Origin: Oceanicola sp. D3
GTDB lineage: Bacteria > Pseudomonadota > Alphaproteobacteria > Rhodobacterales > Rhodobacteraceae
Reading direction: 5' to 3'
Assembly (NCBI RefSeq): GCF_006351965.1
Contig: NZ_CP040932.1
Location: 1,922,001 to 1,986,000, forward strand
Length of the DNA: 64,000 bases
Shown: positions 8,037 through 18,461 of the stretch, in pieces
How positions within the stretch are numbered: position 1 is the first letter of the stretch
Layout: each line of letters opens with the position of its first letter
Made by a program: the position numbers and the translations under genes
The notes under the pieces: model-generated
Seen by the model: the letters and a program-made list of their open reading frames with translations, nothing else
Told to the model about the DNA's origin: nothing
The model's database searches: none

Positions 8037-8528
8037 ATGTCAGACGCCTTTTTCATGCGCACACGCTATGACGGGGTCCGCGAAATTTCGGGCCGGATGT
8101 GGCTGTTGGTTTGGGTCACGCCAGCGCTGTTTTTGGGCGCAGCGCTCTATTTTGCGGCCCAAACGCTGATTGCCCCGCTGGGCATGGTTGAGGTGGAGGG
8201 CGAGGTGGTGGAGCTTCGCGAATATGAGGGATGGTCGCCGTTGGAGGGGGACGTCACCAATTACGCTCCGGTCTTCAGTTATACACACGCAGACGGGCGA
8301 GAACTGCGCGCCAGCGCCGGCATGTCTCATAGCGCGTGGAACTTCCCCGTCGGCTCGCGCCGCACCATCCTCCACGATCCGGACGTTAACGGGGACGTGC
8401 GCATTCCCGGCCCTTGGAACTGGATCGTGCCCGGCGCGCTTGCCGTTCTCGGGCTGGGCACGGCGCTGCCTGCGGCGCTTGTCAGCCTGTTTCTGCTGCG
8501 CTGGCGGCGGCGAGGGGTGCAGGGCTGA
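8037..8528 (+). CDS. DUF3592 domain membrane protein
   Basis: 163 residues with two membrane helices (about 20-45 and 130-153) flanking an external beta-rich domain containing APVFSYTHADGRELRA and a late YDP-like turn (ILHDPDVNGD), which is the DUF3592 layout. The function of the family is unknown. No good ribosome binding site precedes the ATG at 8037; instead a perfect 8-bp inverted repeat (8012-8019 with 8028-8035) abuts it. An internal ATG at 8055 is an alternative start. It is 77 bases upstream of the TPR-CHAT gene in the same direction and may be co-transcribed with it. Confidence 0.72.
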   Translation: MSDAFFMRTRYDGVREISGRMWLLVWVTPALFLGAALYFAAQTLIAPLGMVEVEGEVVELREYEGWSPLEGDVTNYAPVFSYTHADGRELRASAGMSHSAWNFPVGSRRTILHDPDVNGDVRIPGPWNWIVPGALAVLGLGTALPAALVSLFLLRWRRRGVQG

Positions 8529-8605
8529 GGCGGGACACGGGATTTGTCACTTTGTCCGTTGCCGCCCATCGCTTAGGCTAGCCGCGTCGATCATCATGGC
8601 TGCCT

Positions 8606-11191
8606 ATGAGACTCCTCGTCTTTCTCTTCGCCTTCCTGTGCCTTACCGCGGCCGCGCGGGCTGAGGAGGCGGCCCCCTTCGATTTTCCGCATCTGCCCGG
8701 CGCGGCGCAGGAGTTTTATGAGACGGCAAAGACGGGTGAGCCCACTGCGGCGTTCAACTACGTCCTGCCCCTGATCAACCAGCCCGATCTGACCGATTTC
8801 GAGCGGCGGCGTATCATTGGCTATCTGCGGGTTGCCTATGACGGCTATGACGTCGACGATCCGACCGGGGCCCATTATGCCGCTATGGCCGCGGGTCTTC
8901 TGACGAATGTATATTCGGCCCTGGCCGAACACGGACAGGCCCTGGCCTGGGCGAACGCCTGCATCGGCCTGATCGGGGATCGCTGGGAGGAGCGGGCTGT
9001 CAACCTCACGCTGGGGGCCTGTGTCGAAACCGCTGCCGTGGCCTTCAACGAGCTGTCAAACTACGCTCAGGCGATCGAATACGCCGGCCTTGCGCGGCAG
9101 GTGTACCGGCTGTTCATCGAGCAGGAGCCGGAGCGGGAGTTTTACGTTGCCAACACGCTGATGCTGGAGGCCAATGCGCTCGATGGGCTCAAGCGGCACC
9201 GGGAGGCCATTGGGCTGAACGAGGATGCACTGGAGATTTACGAGCGCGTGGCTGGGCCCGAAAGTGAGGGGGTGGCCAATATTACCGCCAATATCGGCGC
9301 CTCCTACTGGTATCTGAAGGAGCTGGAGCCTGCGCGCGCTTGGTCAATGCGGGCGCTGCCGCTGATCGACAAGCACTGGGGGCCACACAGCTACGGGGCC
9401 TCGGTGGTACGGGTGAACCTCGGGCTTATCGCTTTCGATATGGGACGCGAGGAGGAGGCGATGCGACGGGCCGTGGAGGTGCTGCCCTACATCGCGTCCA
9501 ACCCCAGTTCGTCGTTGAACAACCAGCGTTGGACCTTTGAGCTCATGCGCAACATCTTCGCGGCGCGGGGGCAGCGGGAAAAGGCCATTTTGTTTGGCAA
9601 GATGGCGGTGAACGCCCAGCAGGAGATCCGCGCGCTCAATCAGGGGCTATCCGACGAAGACACCGAAGGGCTGCGCGCCGAGTGGAGCCGGCTTTACCGC
9701 GACCTTGCCGATTTGATGATCGAAGAGGGCCGGTTTTCCGAGGCGCAGGCGGTGCTGAACATGGAAAAGGAGCAGGAGGCCTTTGAGTTCCTGCAACGTG
9801 ATGGCGAGGCGGATCTGCGGGAGACCGTGGCATTGCTGACGGATGCCGAAACCAGCGATGCCGAGAAGCTGGCCGCGCTGGCGTTGAAGCCGGTAGAGGC
9901 CCGCGCGGCCTGGGAAGCCCTGTCGGCCCGGCTCGATGCGGGCGAGGGGACGGCGGAGGAGGAAGACCAGCTCTTTCTGCTCGAAGATGCGATTGCCGAG
10001 GCCGAGGCTGCCTTTGAGGCGGAGGTTGGAGCCTTTCTCGCTGATGTGGAAGAGACCCGCCGGGCAGGCTTTGCCGCAAGGTTTGATGCCACCGGGGCCT
10101 ATCAGGCCATTCTGGAGGCCCGCGAGCGCCCAAGCGCCATCTTGCAACTGGCGATGCTGGAAGACGCCACCCATCTCTTCCTCACGTTGCCCGGCGCAAC
10201 GGTGCACGAGCAGGTGGAGATCCCGCGCGAAGAGATGCACCGCAAGGTCTTCAACGCATTGCAGGCCATCGAGGCGCGCAGCCCGGAAGCCGAGGTGCAT
10301 TTGCGGGGGCTTTATGAGCTGCTCTTCGCCCCCGTGCGAGAGGCACTGGAGGTGGCAGGCACGGAAGTGTTGATGATCAACGCCGATGGTGTGCTGCGCT
10401 ATGTGCCCTTTGCGGCGCTGCATGACGGAGAGCGCTATCTGGTAGAGGACTATGCCTTTGCCCTCTACGTGGCCGCAGTGCAAACCCAGTTCGCGCGCGC
10501 GCCGCGTGCGCCCGACAGCGCGGCAGGCTTTGGGGTGACGCAGGCGCATGAGGGCTTTTCGGCCTTGCCGGGCGTGGCCGCCGAGATCGAGAGCCTTTTC
10601 ACCGCATCGGACGGGGAGGGCGTTCTGGCGGGCCAGACTATGCTCGACGGCGCCTTTGACACCCGTGCCCTGCGCCGCACCCTGCGCAACCCGCCCGAGC
10701 TGCTCCACATTGCCTCGCATTTCGCGCTGAGGCCGGGGCAGGATGATGACAGCTTTTTGCTGCTGGGCGACGGCACGCGGCTGCCGCTTTCGGAGCTGCG
10801 GACCAGCAAGTTCCGCATGACGGGGGTGGACCTGCTCACCCTCTCGGCCTGCCAGACGGCGCGGGGCGGGGATGGCTCGGAGATCGACGGTTTTGGCGCG
10901 GCGGCCCTGATGGGGGGCGCGAGCGCCGTGCTTGCTTCGCTTTGGCCGGTGGCCGACGCGGCAACCCCGGTGCTGATGGGCGACTTCTACGCCGGCCTCT
11001 ACGAGCGCGGCGAGGACAAGGCCGAGGCGCTGCGCCGGGCGCAGATCGCCATGCTGCGGGGCGGCGGCGAGGGGCAGGGGGCCAATCGCGCTGCATCGGC
11101 CCTGAACGCAGGCACCGGCGCGGGGGCGGTGGATGATTTTGCCCATCCCTACTTCTGGTCGGCCTTTGTGTTGATGGGCAACTGGCTTTAG
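8606..11191 (+). CDS. exported TPR-CHAT (caspase-like) protease
   Basis: 861 residues. Residues 1-19 are a Sec signal peptide ending ARA, so the protein is periplasmic or secreted. Residues about 60-420 carry helical TPR-type repeats, then a charged coiled-coil-like segment (about 400-490). The C-terminal third (about 580-861) is a CHAT domain: LRYVPFAAL, then H705 in HIASH and C749 in LSACQT form the caspase-like His/Cys dyad, followed by GASAVLASLWPV. CHAT domains are peptidases or scaffolds, and TPRs usually bind a partner. The gene lies between a DUF3592 gene and purQ, splitting the purine genes. The substrate is unknown. The family assignment is firm, the biological role open. Confidence 0.85.
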   Translation: MRLLVFLFAFLCLTAAARAEEAAPFDFPHLPGAAQEFYETAKTGEPTAAFNYVLPLINQPDLTDFERRRIIGYLRVAYDGYDVDDPTGAHYAAMAAGLLTNVYSALAEHGQALAWANACIGLIGDRWEERAVNLTLGACVETAAVAFNELSNYAQAIEYAGLARQVYRLFIEQEPEREFYVANTLMLEANALDGLKRHREAIGLNEDALEIYERVAGPESEGVANITANIGASYWYLKELEPARAWSMRALPLIDKHWGPHSYGASVVRVNLGLIAFDMGREEEAMRRAVEVLPYIASNPSSSLNNQRWTFELMRNIFAARGQREKAILFGKMAVNAQQEIRALNQGLSDEDTEGLRAEWSRLYRDLADLMIEEGRFSEAQAVLNMEKEQEAFEFLQRDGEADLRETVALLTDAETSDAEKLAALALKPVEARAAWEALSARLDAGEGTAEEEDQLFLLEDAIAEAEAAFEAEVGAFLADVEETRRAGFAARFDATGAYQAILEARERPSAILQLAMLEDATHLFLTLPGATVHEQVEIPREEMHRKVFNALQAIEARSPEAEVHLRGLYELLFAPVREALEVAGTEVLMINADGVLRYVPFAALHDGERYLVEDYAFALYVAAVQTQFARAPRAPDSAAGFGVTQAHEGFSALPGVAAEIESLFTASDGEGVLAGQTMLDGAFDTRALRRTLRNPPELLHIASHFALRPGQDDDSFLLLGDGTRLPLSELRTSKFRMTGVDLLTLSACQTARGGDGSEIDGFGAAALMGGASAVLASLWPVADAATPVLMGDFYAGLYERGEDKAEALRRAQIAMLRGGGEGQGANRAASALNAGTGAGAVDDFAHPYFWSAFVLMGNWL

Positions 11192-11245
11192 CCCGCGATC
11201 CGGGCTAAGGGGAGCAAAAGCGCCATACATGCCAGAGGAATCGCC

Positions 11246-11914
11246 ATGAAAGCTGCCGTCATCACCTTTCCGGGCTCCAACTGCGACCGTGACCTTGCGG
11301 TGGCCTTCGAGCAGGCGGGGTTTGATGTGACCCGGGTCTGGCACAAGGACACCGCACTGCCCTCTGGGGTGGATGTTGTGGGCATTCCGGGGGGCTTTTC
11401 CTTTGGCGACTACCTGCGCTGCGGTGCCATTGCCGCCAATTCGCCGATCTGCCGCTCGGTGGTGGGCCACGCGGAGGCGGGCGGCTTTGTGCTTGGCATC
11501 TGCAACGGCTTTCAGGTGCTATGCGAAACCGGGCTGCTGCCCGGGGTGCTGATGCGTAATGCGGGGCTCAAGTTTGTTTGCCGCAATGTCGGGCTGACGA
11601 TCGCCAGCGACGAAAGCGCCTTTACTTCGGGCTATGGGCTGGGAGACGAACTGGTGATCCCGGTGGCGCATCACGATGGAAACTACAACATCGACGAGGC
11701 CGGGCTGGCGGCGCTGGAGGCCGACCGGCGGGTGGCCTTCCGCTACACCGACAATCCCAATGGCTCGATGGGCGATATTGCCGGCGTGCTGTCGGAAAAC
11801 CGGCGCGTGCTTGGCATGATGCCGCACCCGGAGCGGGCGGTGGATGAGCGCCACGGCGGCACTGGCGGGGCGGCGATGTTCGCCGGTTTGGCCGAGGCTC
11901 TTGTTTCGGCCTGA
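11246..11914 (+). CDS. purQ: phosphoribosylformylglycinamidine synthase, glutaminase subunit PurQ
   Basis: Class I glutamine amidotransferase subunit that delivers ammonia to PurL in FGAM synthase. 222 residues; [16 protein letters not shown] is the characteristic start, the nucleophile is the Cys in [10 protein letters not shown], and the His/Glu pair is in MMPHPERAV near the C-terminus. The gene is 54 bases downstream of the TPR-CHAT gene and may depend on readthrough from it or on its own promoter, because purS lies 3.6 kb upstream. Confidence 0.95.
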   Translation: MKAAVITFPGSNCDRDLAVAFEQAGFDVTRVWHKDTALPSGVDVVGIPGGFSFGDYLRCGAIAANSPICRSVVGHAEAGGFVLGICNGFQVLCETGLLPGVLMRNAGLKFVCRNVGLTIASDESAFTSGYGLGDELVIPVAHHDGNYNIDEAGLAALEADRRVAFRYTDNPNGSMGDIAGVLSENRRVLGMMPHPERAVDERHGGTGGAAMFAGLAEALVSA

Positions 11915-12052
11915 ACGGGGGCGAACAGGGGCAGGCTCGTCGAGCCTTCGTGCTTTCCTCGCGAGGTAAGCAGCCGACGTTGCGCCTCACCTCTTCGGCA
12001 CCTGAGGCGGGATCGGCTTTCCCAATGCAGCGGCAGCGCTTAGACTTGCGAC

Positions 12053-13804
12053 ATGAGTGAGGAGGCCACACGGCGGCGCGGGCTGCGCCGGTATCTGATG
12101 CGGCTGGGCTGGGTGTTGATCCTGGCCCTGGCCATTGTCACGGTCTGGCTGACGAACCACTACCTCACCCTGCGCTTCACCGAGACCACCCGCAATCAGG
12201 CCGAACTGCGACAAGCGCTCTACGCGGGCAACATCATCTCGGAGTTGCAACGCAGCCAAGTGGTGCCGCTGCTGCTCTCGCGCGACCCCTCGTTGATCGG
12301 GGCGCTCAACACCTCGGATTTTCTGACAACCTCGCAGCGGCTTATCGAGTTTCGCGACGAGATCGGGGCCAAGTCGATCCTGATGCTGGATACGTCGGGC
12401 CGCGCCGTGGCGTCGACCGACCGTAACCTGCTGGGCTCCAACCACCGCACCGCGCCCTATTTCGTAGAAGCGCAGCGCTCCGATGGCACCGTGTTCACCC
12501 TGCATTTGCAGGAAAACAACGCCATGGAGTTCGCCTATTCCCGGCTGATCCGGCATGACAATCAGGGTGTCGGGGTGATCGTGGTGGAGGTCGATCTCGG
12601 TAAGTTCGAGCGGCAGTGGGCCGGAATTTCTGATGCGGTTCTGGTGACGGACAGCACCGGCATGGTCATCCTGTCGACCGAGCCGCGCTGGCGCGGGCAC
12701 CCTATAGACGAGGCACTGGCCGAGCAGGATCCGCCCTCAGCGATCGAGCGCGCCATCGAGGCCACGGCCGACTGGAGCTTCATTCCGCCGGATGCCTACC
12801 TCTTTGGCGAGGCGGTCATGCGCACGGATGCGCGGATCACCTTTCAGGGCTGGCGGATGACCTCTTTCACCGCCTACAGCTCGGTGCGTGAGCGAGTGAA
12901 CGGCGTGCTGGCGCTGGAGATCATGGGCTTCGCATTGCTGCTCGCGGGCTCGTTCTGGGTGCTGTCGCGCAAGGCTCGCTCCGAGCGCCGTGTCGCGCTG
13001 CGGGAGTCGGCAGAACTTCGCCAGTTGAACCTGAGGCTGCAGCGGGAAATCGCTGAGCGGGAAAAGGCCGAGCGTAGCCTCGAAGTGGCCGAACAGACGC
13101 TTGCGCAAAGCTCCAAGCTGGCCGCGCTTGGCGAGATGTCGGCAGCCGTCAGCCACGAGTTGAACCAGCCGCTTGCCGCCATGCGTACCTATCTCGCCGG
13201 GGCCAAGCTGCTGCTGCAACGCAAGCGGCCGGATGAGGCGCTCTCGTCCTTCCAGCGGATCGACGATTTGATTGGTCGGATGGGGGCCATCACCCGCCAG
13301 CTCAAAAGCTACGCGCGCAAGGGCGACGTGGCCTTCGAACCCTTTGATCTAAGGGATGCGGTGAGTTCGGCGCTCTCGATGATGGAGCCGCAACTGCGCT
13401 CGCGGCACGTGGTGATTTCTCGCAGCATTCCGAGTGCTCCGGTGATGATCCGGGCCGATCGGTTGCGGGTGGAGCAGGTGCTTGTCAACCTCTTCCGCAA
13501 CGCGCTGGATGCCACCCGCGAGGTGGCCGAGCCCGCGCTTGAACTGATCCTTGCCACCGGCGATACGGCCACGCTGACGCTGCGCGACAACGGCCACGGG
13601 ATCGAGGATCTGGAGCATCTGTTCGAGCCATTTTATACCACCAAGGCCCCCGGCGATGGCGTCGGTCTGGGGCTTGCCATCTCCTCGGGGATCATCAACG
13701 AGTTGGGCGGACGTCTCACGGCACGGAACGGACGGGCAGGCGGCGCCGTTTTCGAGTTACAATTGCCGATGCTGCAACAAGACAGCGCCACGGCGGCGGA
13801 ATAG
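12053..13804 (+). CDS. dctB: DctB-type sensor histidine kinase
   Basis: 583-residue inner-membrane kinase. Membrane helices at about 17-36 and 283-305 enclose a periplasmic double-PAS (Cache) sensor, as in C4-dicarboxylate sensor DctB. A coiled coil (about 320-365) leads to the H-box AVSHELNQPLAAM, N-box NLFRNALDAT, and the DNGHGI and GVGLGLAIS ATP-lid motifs. It should phosphorylate the response regulator encoded 20 bases downstream. No dicarboxylate transporter genes are in the window, so the signal is inferred from architecture only. Confidence 0.85.
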   Translation: MSEEATRRRGLRRYLMRLGWVLILALAIVTVWLTNHYLTLRFTETTRNQAELRQALYAGNIISELQRSQVVPLLLSRDPSLIGALNTSDFLTTSQRLIEFRDEIGAKSILMLDTSGRAVASTDRNLLGSNHRTAPYFVEAQRSDGTVFTLHLQENNAMEFAYSRLIRHDNQGVGVIVVEVDLGKFERQWAGISDAVLVTDSTGMVILSTEPRWRGHPIDEALAEQDPPSAIERAIEATADWSFIPPDAYLFGEAVMRTDARITFQGWRMTSFTAYSSVRERVNGVLALEIMGFALLLAGSFWVLSRKARSERRVALRESAELRQLNLRLQREIAEREKAERSLEVAEQTLAQSSKLAALGEMSAAVSHELNQPLAAMRTYLAGAKLLLQRKRPDEALSSFQRIDDLIGRMGAITRQLKSYARKGDVAFEPFDLRDAVSSALSMMEPQLRSRHVVISRSIPSAPVMIRADRLRVEQVLVNLFRNALDATREVAEPALELILATGDTATLTLRDNGHGIEDLEHLFEPFYTTKAPGDGVGLGLAISSGIINELGGRLTARNGRAGGAVFELQLPMLQQDSATAAE

Positions 13805-13824
13805 AGCAGGACACCAGCAACAAC

Positions 13825-15159
13825 ATGGCACAGGCTATGAAAATCGCGATCATCGACGACGAACAGGACATGCGCCAATCTATCAGCCAATGGCTGGCGC
13901 TTTCCGGATTCGAAACAGAAACCTACCCCTCCGCCGAAGAGGCGCTGAAGGGGATTGGCCCAGACTTTCCCGGTGCCGTGGTCTCCGACATCCGGATGCC
14001 CGGCATGGATGGCATGGCGCTGCTTAAAAAGCTCATGGCGCAGGATAGCGCCCTGCCTGTCATCATGATCACCGGCCACGGCGATGTGCCGATGGCGGTG
14101 GAGGCGATGCGGGTGGGGGCCTTCGACTTTCTGGAAAAGCCGTTTAACCCCGACCGGATGACAGCGCTTGCCAAGAAGGCCACCCAGCGCCGCCGGATGA
14201 GCCTTGATGCCCGCGCACTGCGCCGGGAGCTGGGCGGCGGCACCACGATCATGAAAAAGCTCATCGGGGCCTCCCCGGTGATGGAGCGACTGCGCGAGGA
14301 CATCCTCGATCTTGGTCAGGCTGACGGCCATGTGCTGATCGACGGCGAAACCGGCACCGGCAAAACACTTGCCGCCCATGCCCTCCACGCGGTGGGCTCT
14401 CGCGCCTCCAAGGAGTTCGTTATCGTGTCCTGCGCCGCCTTTGACGAAGAGGAACTGGCCGCGCAGCTGTTTGAGGGCAATTCCGACAAGGGCCGCCTGC
14501 CGCTGGTCGAAGAGGCGCGTGGCGGCACGCTTTGCCTTGAGGATATCGAAGCCCTCTCGCCTGCGCTGCAGGCCCGCCTCCTGCAGTTCATCAATGAGCA
14601 GGGCACGCCTGCCGAAACCCGCATTGTGGCGGTCAGCAACCTGCAAGAGCAGGGCAAGACCAGCGAAGACATGCTGCGCCCCGATCTCTACTATCGCCTT
14701 GCGGCGATGAAGATCACCCTGCCGCCGCTGCGCCAGCGCGGTGAGGACATCCTGATGCTTTTCACCCGCCTCTCCGAGAGCTTTGCCGAGGAATATGGCT
14801 GCGAGGCCCCGGCGGTGACGGCGCAGGAGGCCGCACAGCTGCTTCAGGCGCCTTGGCAGGGCAACGTGCGCCAGCTCATCAACATCGCCGAGCGCGCCGT
14901 GCTACAGGCCCGCCGTGGATCGGGCACCATCGCTTCGCTGCTGATGAACGACGAGGGCGAGGTGCAGCCGGTGATGACCACCGAGGGCAAGCCGCTCAAA
15001 GAGTATGTCGAGGCGTTTGAACGGATGCTAATCGACAACACCATGCGCCGCCACAAGGGCTCCATCGTGAACGTGATGGAAGAGCTGTGCCTACCGCGCC
15101 GGACGCTCAACGAGAAGATGGCGAAGTACGGGTTGCAACGCTCAGATTATCTCGGCTGA
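13825..15159 (+). CDS. dctD: DctD-type AAA+ response regulator lacking the GAFTGA loop
   Basis: 444 residues: receiver domain (1-120, phosphoacceptor D55 in VVSDIRMPG, conserved Lys in FLEKPF), AAA+ domain (about 145-370, Walker A GETGTGKT at 174-181, arginine finger region DLYYRL near 291) and a C-terminal Fis-type helix-turn-helix (about 405-440, LPRRTLNEKMAKYGL). The stretch that should hold the sigma54-contacting GAFTGA loop is shortened to LFEGNSDKGRLPLVEEA (about 215-231), and Walker B reads LCLEDIE instead of the usual LFLDEIG. It therefore probably does not activate sigma54 promoters in the normal way. It is partner of the kinase 20 bases upstream. Confidence 0.85.
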   Translation: MAQAMKIAIIDDEQDMRQSISQWLALSGFETETYPSAEEALKGIGPDFPGAVVSDIRMPGMDGMALLKKLMAQDSALPVIMITGHGDVPMAVEAMRVGAFDFLEKPFNPDRMTALAKKATQRRRMSLDARALRRELGGGTTIMKKLIGASPVMERLREDILDLGQADGHVLIDGETGTGKTLAAHALHAVGSRASKEFVIVSCAAFDEEELAAQLFEGNSDKGRLPLVEEARGGTLCLEDIEALSPALQARLLQFINEQGTPAETRIVAVSNLQEQGKTSEDMLRPDLYYRLAAMKITLPPLRQRGEDILMLFTRLSESFAEEYGCEAPAVTAQEAAQLLQAPWQGNVRQLINIAERAVLQARRGSGTIASLLMNDEGEVQPVMTTEGKPLKEYVEAFERMLIDNTMRRHKGSIVNVMEELCLPRRTLNEKMAKYGLQRSDYLG

Positions 15160-15239
15160 GCTGCCAAAGCAGGGGGCGGCTTGCGACCGCTCCCTGCTTG
15201 CCGCATCTTGCGGCCAGATGAGGCACGTTTGAGCAGAGC

Positions 15240-16079
15240 ATGAAATCCAGCGGAATATTCTGGCCCGCAGTCGGAGAGCTTTGGCAGCGGCGCGGCACGG
15301 CGTTGCGGGTGATCTGGCTGCCATTCCTCATCTCCGCATTGACCTACGAAATCTACTATCGGCTTCAGCCGGACGGCTACGGGTTTCTGCCGGCCATCCT
15401 CGACTTCTGGGTTTTCTCTTGGGCAGCGGTCGGCTGGCATCGCGCGGCGCTGTTGGAGGAAACCCCGGGGCCCGTCGGCACGCGCCATCGCGGGCCGGTG
15501 ACGCGCTATGCGACCGGCTGGTTCCTGGCCGTGTGCGGGGCGGCGATCGTTGCCCTGGGGGTGGGCGTCTTGCTGCTCTGGATCATCGGCCTGGTGAAAG
15601 GCTTCGTCAGCGCCAGCCCTGACCTGGGCCTGGCTCCCTATGAGCCAGAACTGAGCTTTCCGTTTTCGCTTTTGAGCGGCCCCGAAAGCCTGTTGGCCCT
15701 GCTTCCAGTGGCCTGGGTTCTGATTTTCGTGTTTTTCAACCTCGCCAAATCGCTGCCTGCGGTGGCGATCGAGCAGGAGGATCAGGTGGCGCCGCAGGCA
15801 AGAGCCGCCCGCCGCCGTTGGTTTGCCTCCGCCGCCGCTTGGTCCTTGTTGCTGTGGCTTCCTGTGGTGGCGGTGTTCTTTGTGGCCTTTCTCGCGATCG
15901 ACACGGCGGCTTGGGAACTCGGACAGGAGGCGCCGCCGCGTGGGTGGCTGTCCGTGCTGGATTTCGCGTTGAGCGCCGTCTACGCGCTCAACGTGTTGAT
16001 CGGGGCCAGCGTGTTGACCCTCGCCTACCGCCGCACCGCCCTGCAGCCTTCAAGCGCAGGGGAGGCCGGTGCACCGTGA
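15240..16079 (+). CDS. multi-pass membrane protein, function unknown
   Basis: 279 residues with about six hydrophobic segments (near 25-45, 52-70, 93-122, 145-167, 193-218 and 235-260). An aromatic-rich N-terminal part (FWPAVGELW) precedes the first helix and a basic RAARRRW stretch lies before the fifth. The overall pattern recalls proteins with stretched YIP1- or DUF4013-like membrane domains, but no diagnostic motif is visible. It starts with ATG at 15240, 80 bases after the response regulator gene, and the next gene follows after 56 bases, so these may form one transcript. Confidence 0.72.
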   Translation: MKSSGIFWPAVGELWQRRGTALRVIWLPFLISALTYEIYYRLQPDGYGFLPAILDFWVFSWAAVGWHRAALLEETPGPVGTRHRGPVTRYATGWFLAVCGAAIVALGVGVLLLWIIGLVKGFVSASPDLGLAPYEPELSFPFSLLSGPESLLALLPVAWVLIFVFFNLAKSLPAVAIEQEDQVAPQARAARRRWFASAAAWSLLLWLPVVAVFFVAFLAIDTAAWELGQEAPPRGWLSVLDFALSAVYALNVLIGASVLTLAYRRTALQPSSAGEAGAP

Positions 16080-16135
16080 CGGCGGATGCGGCCCGGCGGC
16101 TTGTGGTGCCTGCGCGCGCGGTTTAAGGCCGGGTT

Positions 16136-16876
16136 ATGGCTGTCTTTTATTTTCTCGCCGTGGCGCTGCCGTATATCTCGGCCTTCCTGCTGACCCTCGC
16201 GGTGGCAGGCGTGCTGGGCCTGCTGATCTGGCTGCTGAATGGCCGTCATTGGTGGGGGTGGCTGGCGGGGCTGGCGCTTGCGTTGGCGGCAAGCTGCGTG
16301 TCACCGGTGCTTCAGCGCATCGAAGATGCGCGCATCACCGCCCGCCTCACCGCCGCAGAGCCTCAGCCTGCGCAGCTGGCGCTGGAGCCGGGGGCGCTGA
16401 TCCACCTGCATGACGGCAACCACTATGGCATCACCTGCCGCCCCTGCGACTTCACGGCGCTGCCCTTCGTGACCGAGGCCGAAACCGTCAGCCTCTATCC
16501 GATGCTGATCGACAACCGGGGCGAGTTGGTGGAGCGCGTCAACCTCAACGCCCCCACGCCCGACCGCGCCACGCGAGGGCGCTTTCGCTACGCTTTTATC
16601 TCGGTGCCTCAGATCTGGTATGAGGGCGCGCCCTTTGATCCGCCAACATGGTATCCCGCACCGGTCCCGGCGGGGCTCAAAGGCGTTCATATGCTGGTGG
16701 AATTGCCGCCAACGGGCATCATTCGCCCGGCGGAGTTGCAGCCGCTCTACCTAAGGGTCAATCGCCAGTATGAGAGCGAGGCGCTGTTTTCCTGGGGCTT
16801 CGTCACCGAAACCGTGGCGCGGCCCGAGCCCGAAGATATTTTTACCGACCTTGCCGCGCGCGTCACCGCCCGCTGA
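16136..16876 (+). CDS. membrane-anchored protein, function unknown
   Basis: 246 residues. Two or three N-terminal hydrophobic segments (about 3-33 and 38-58) are followed by a soluble, probably periplasmic domain of about 185 residues with a CRPCDF stretch near residue 101 and many Pro and aromatic residues. No family recognised. It follows the previous membrane-protein gene in the same direction. It ends 108 bases before guaB. Confidence 0.7.
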   Translation: MAVFYFLAVALPYISAFLLTLAVAGVLGLLIWLLNGRHWWGWLAGLALALAASCVSPVLQRIEDARITARLTAAEPQPAQLALEPGALIHLHDGNHYGITCRPCDFTALPFVTEAETVSLYPMLIDNRGELVERVNLNAPTPDRATRGRFRYAFISVPQIWYEGAPFDPPTWYPAPVPAGLKGVHMLVELPPTGIIRPAELQPLYLRVNRQYESEALFSWGFVTETVARPEPEDIFTDLAARVTAR

Positions 16877-16948
16877 CCACCAGATGCAGCGGCGCTTAGG
16901 CAGGCAGCCACAATAAGCCCTTTTGCTTTTGCAGCATCCATGAAATAG

Positions 16949-18433
<1,485 letters not shown>

Positions 18434-18461
18434 ATGCTTTGCGGATTGCAGTTGACGTAGC

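Noticed and set aside
9647-11470. A 607-codon open frame opposite the TPR-CHAT gene
   Set aside because: Same effect: antisense to a gene with clear signal peptide and CHAT catalytic residues; no domain visible.
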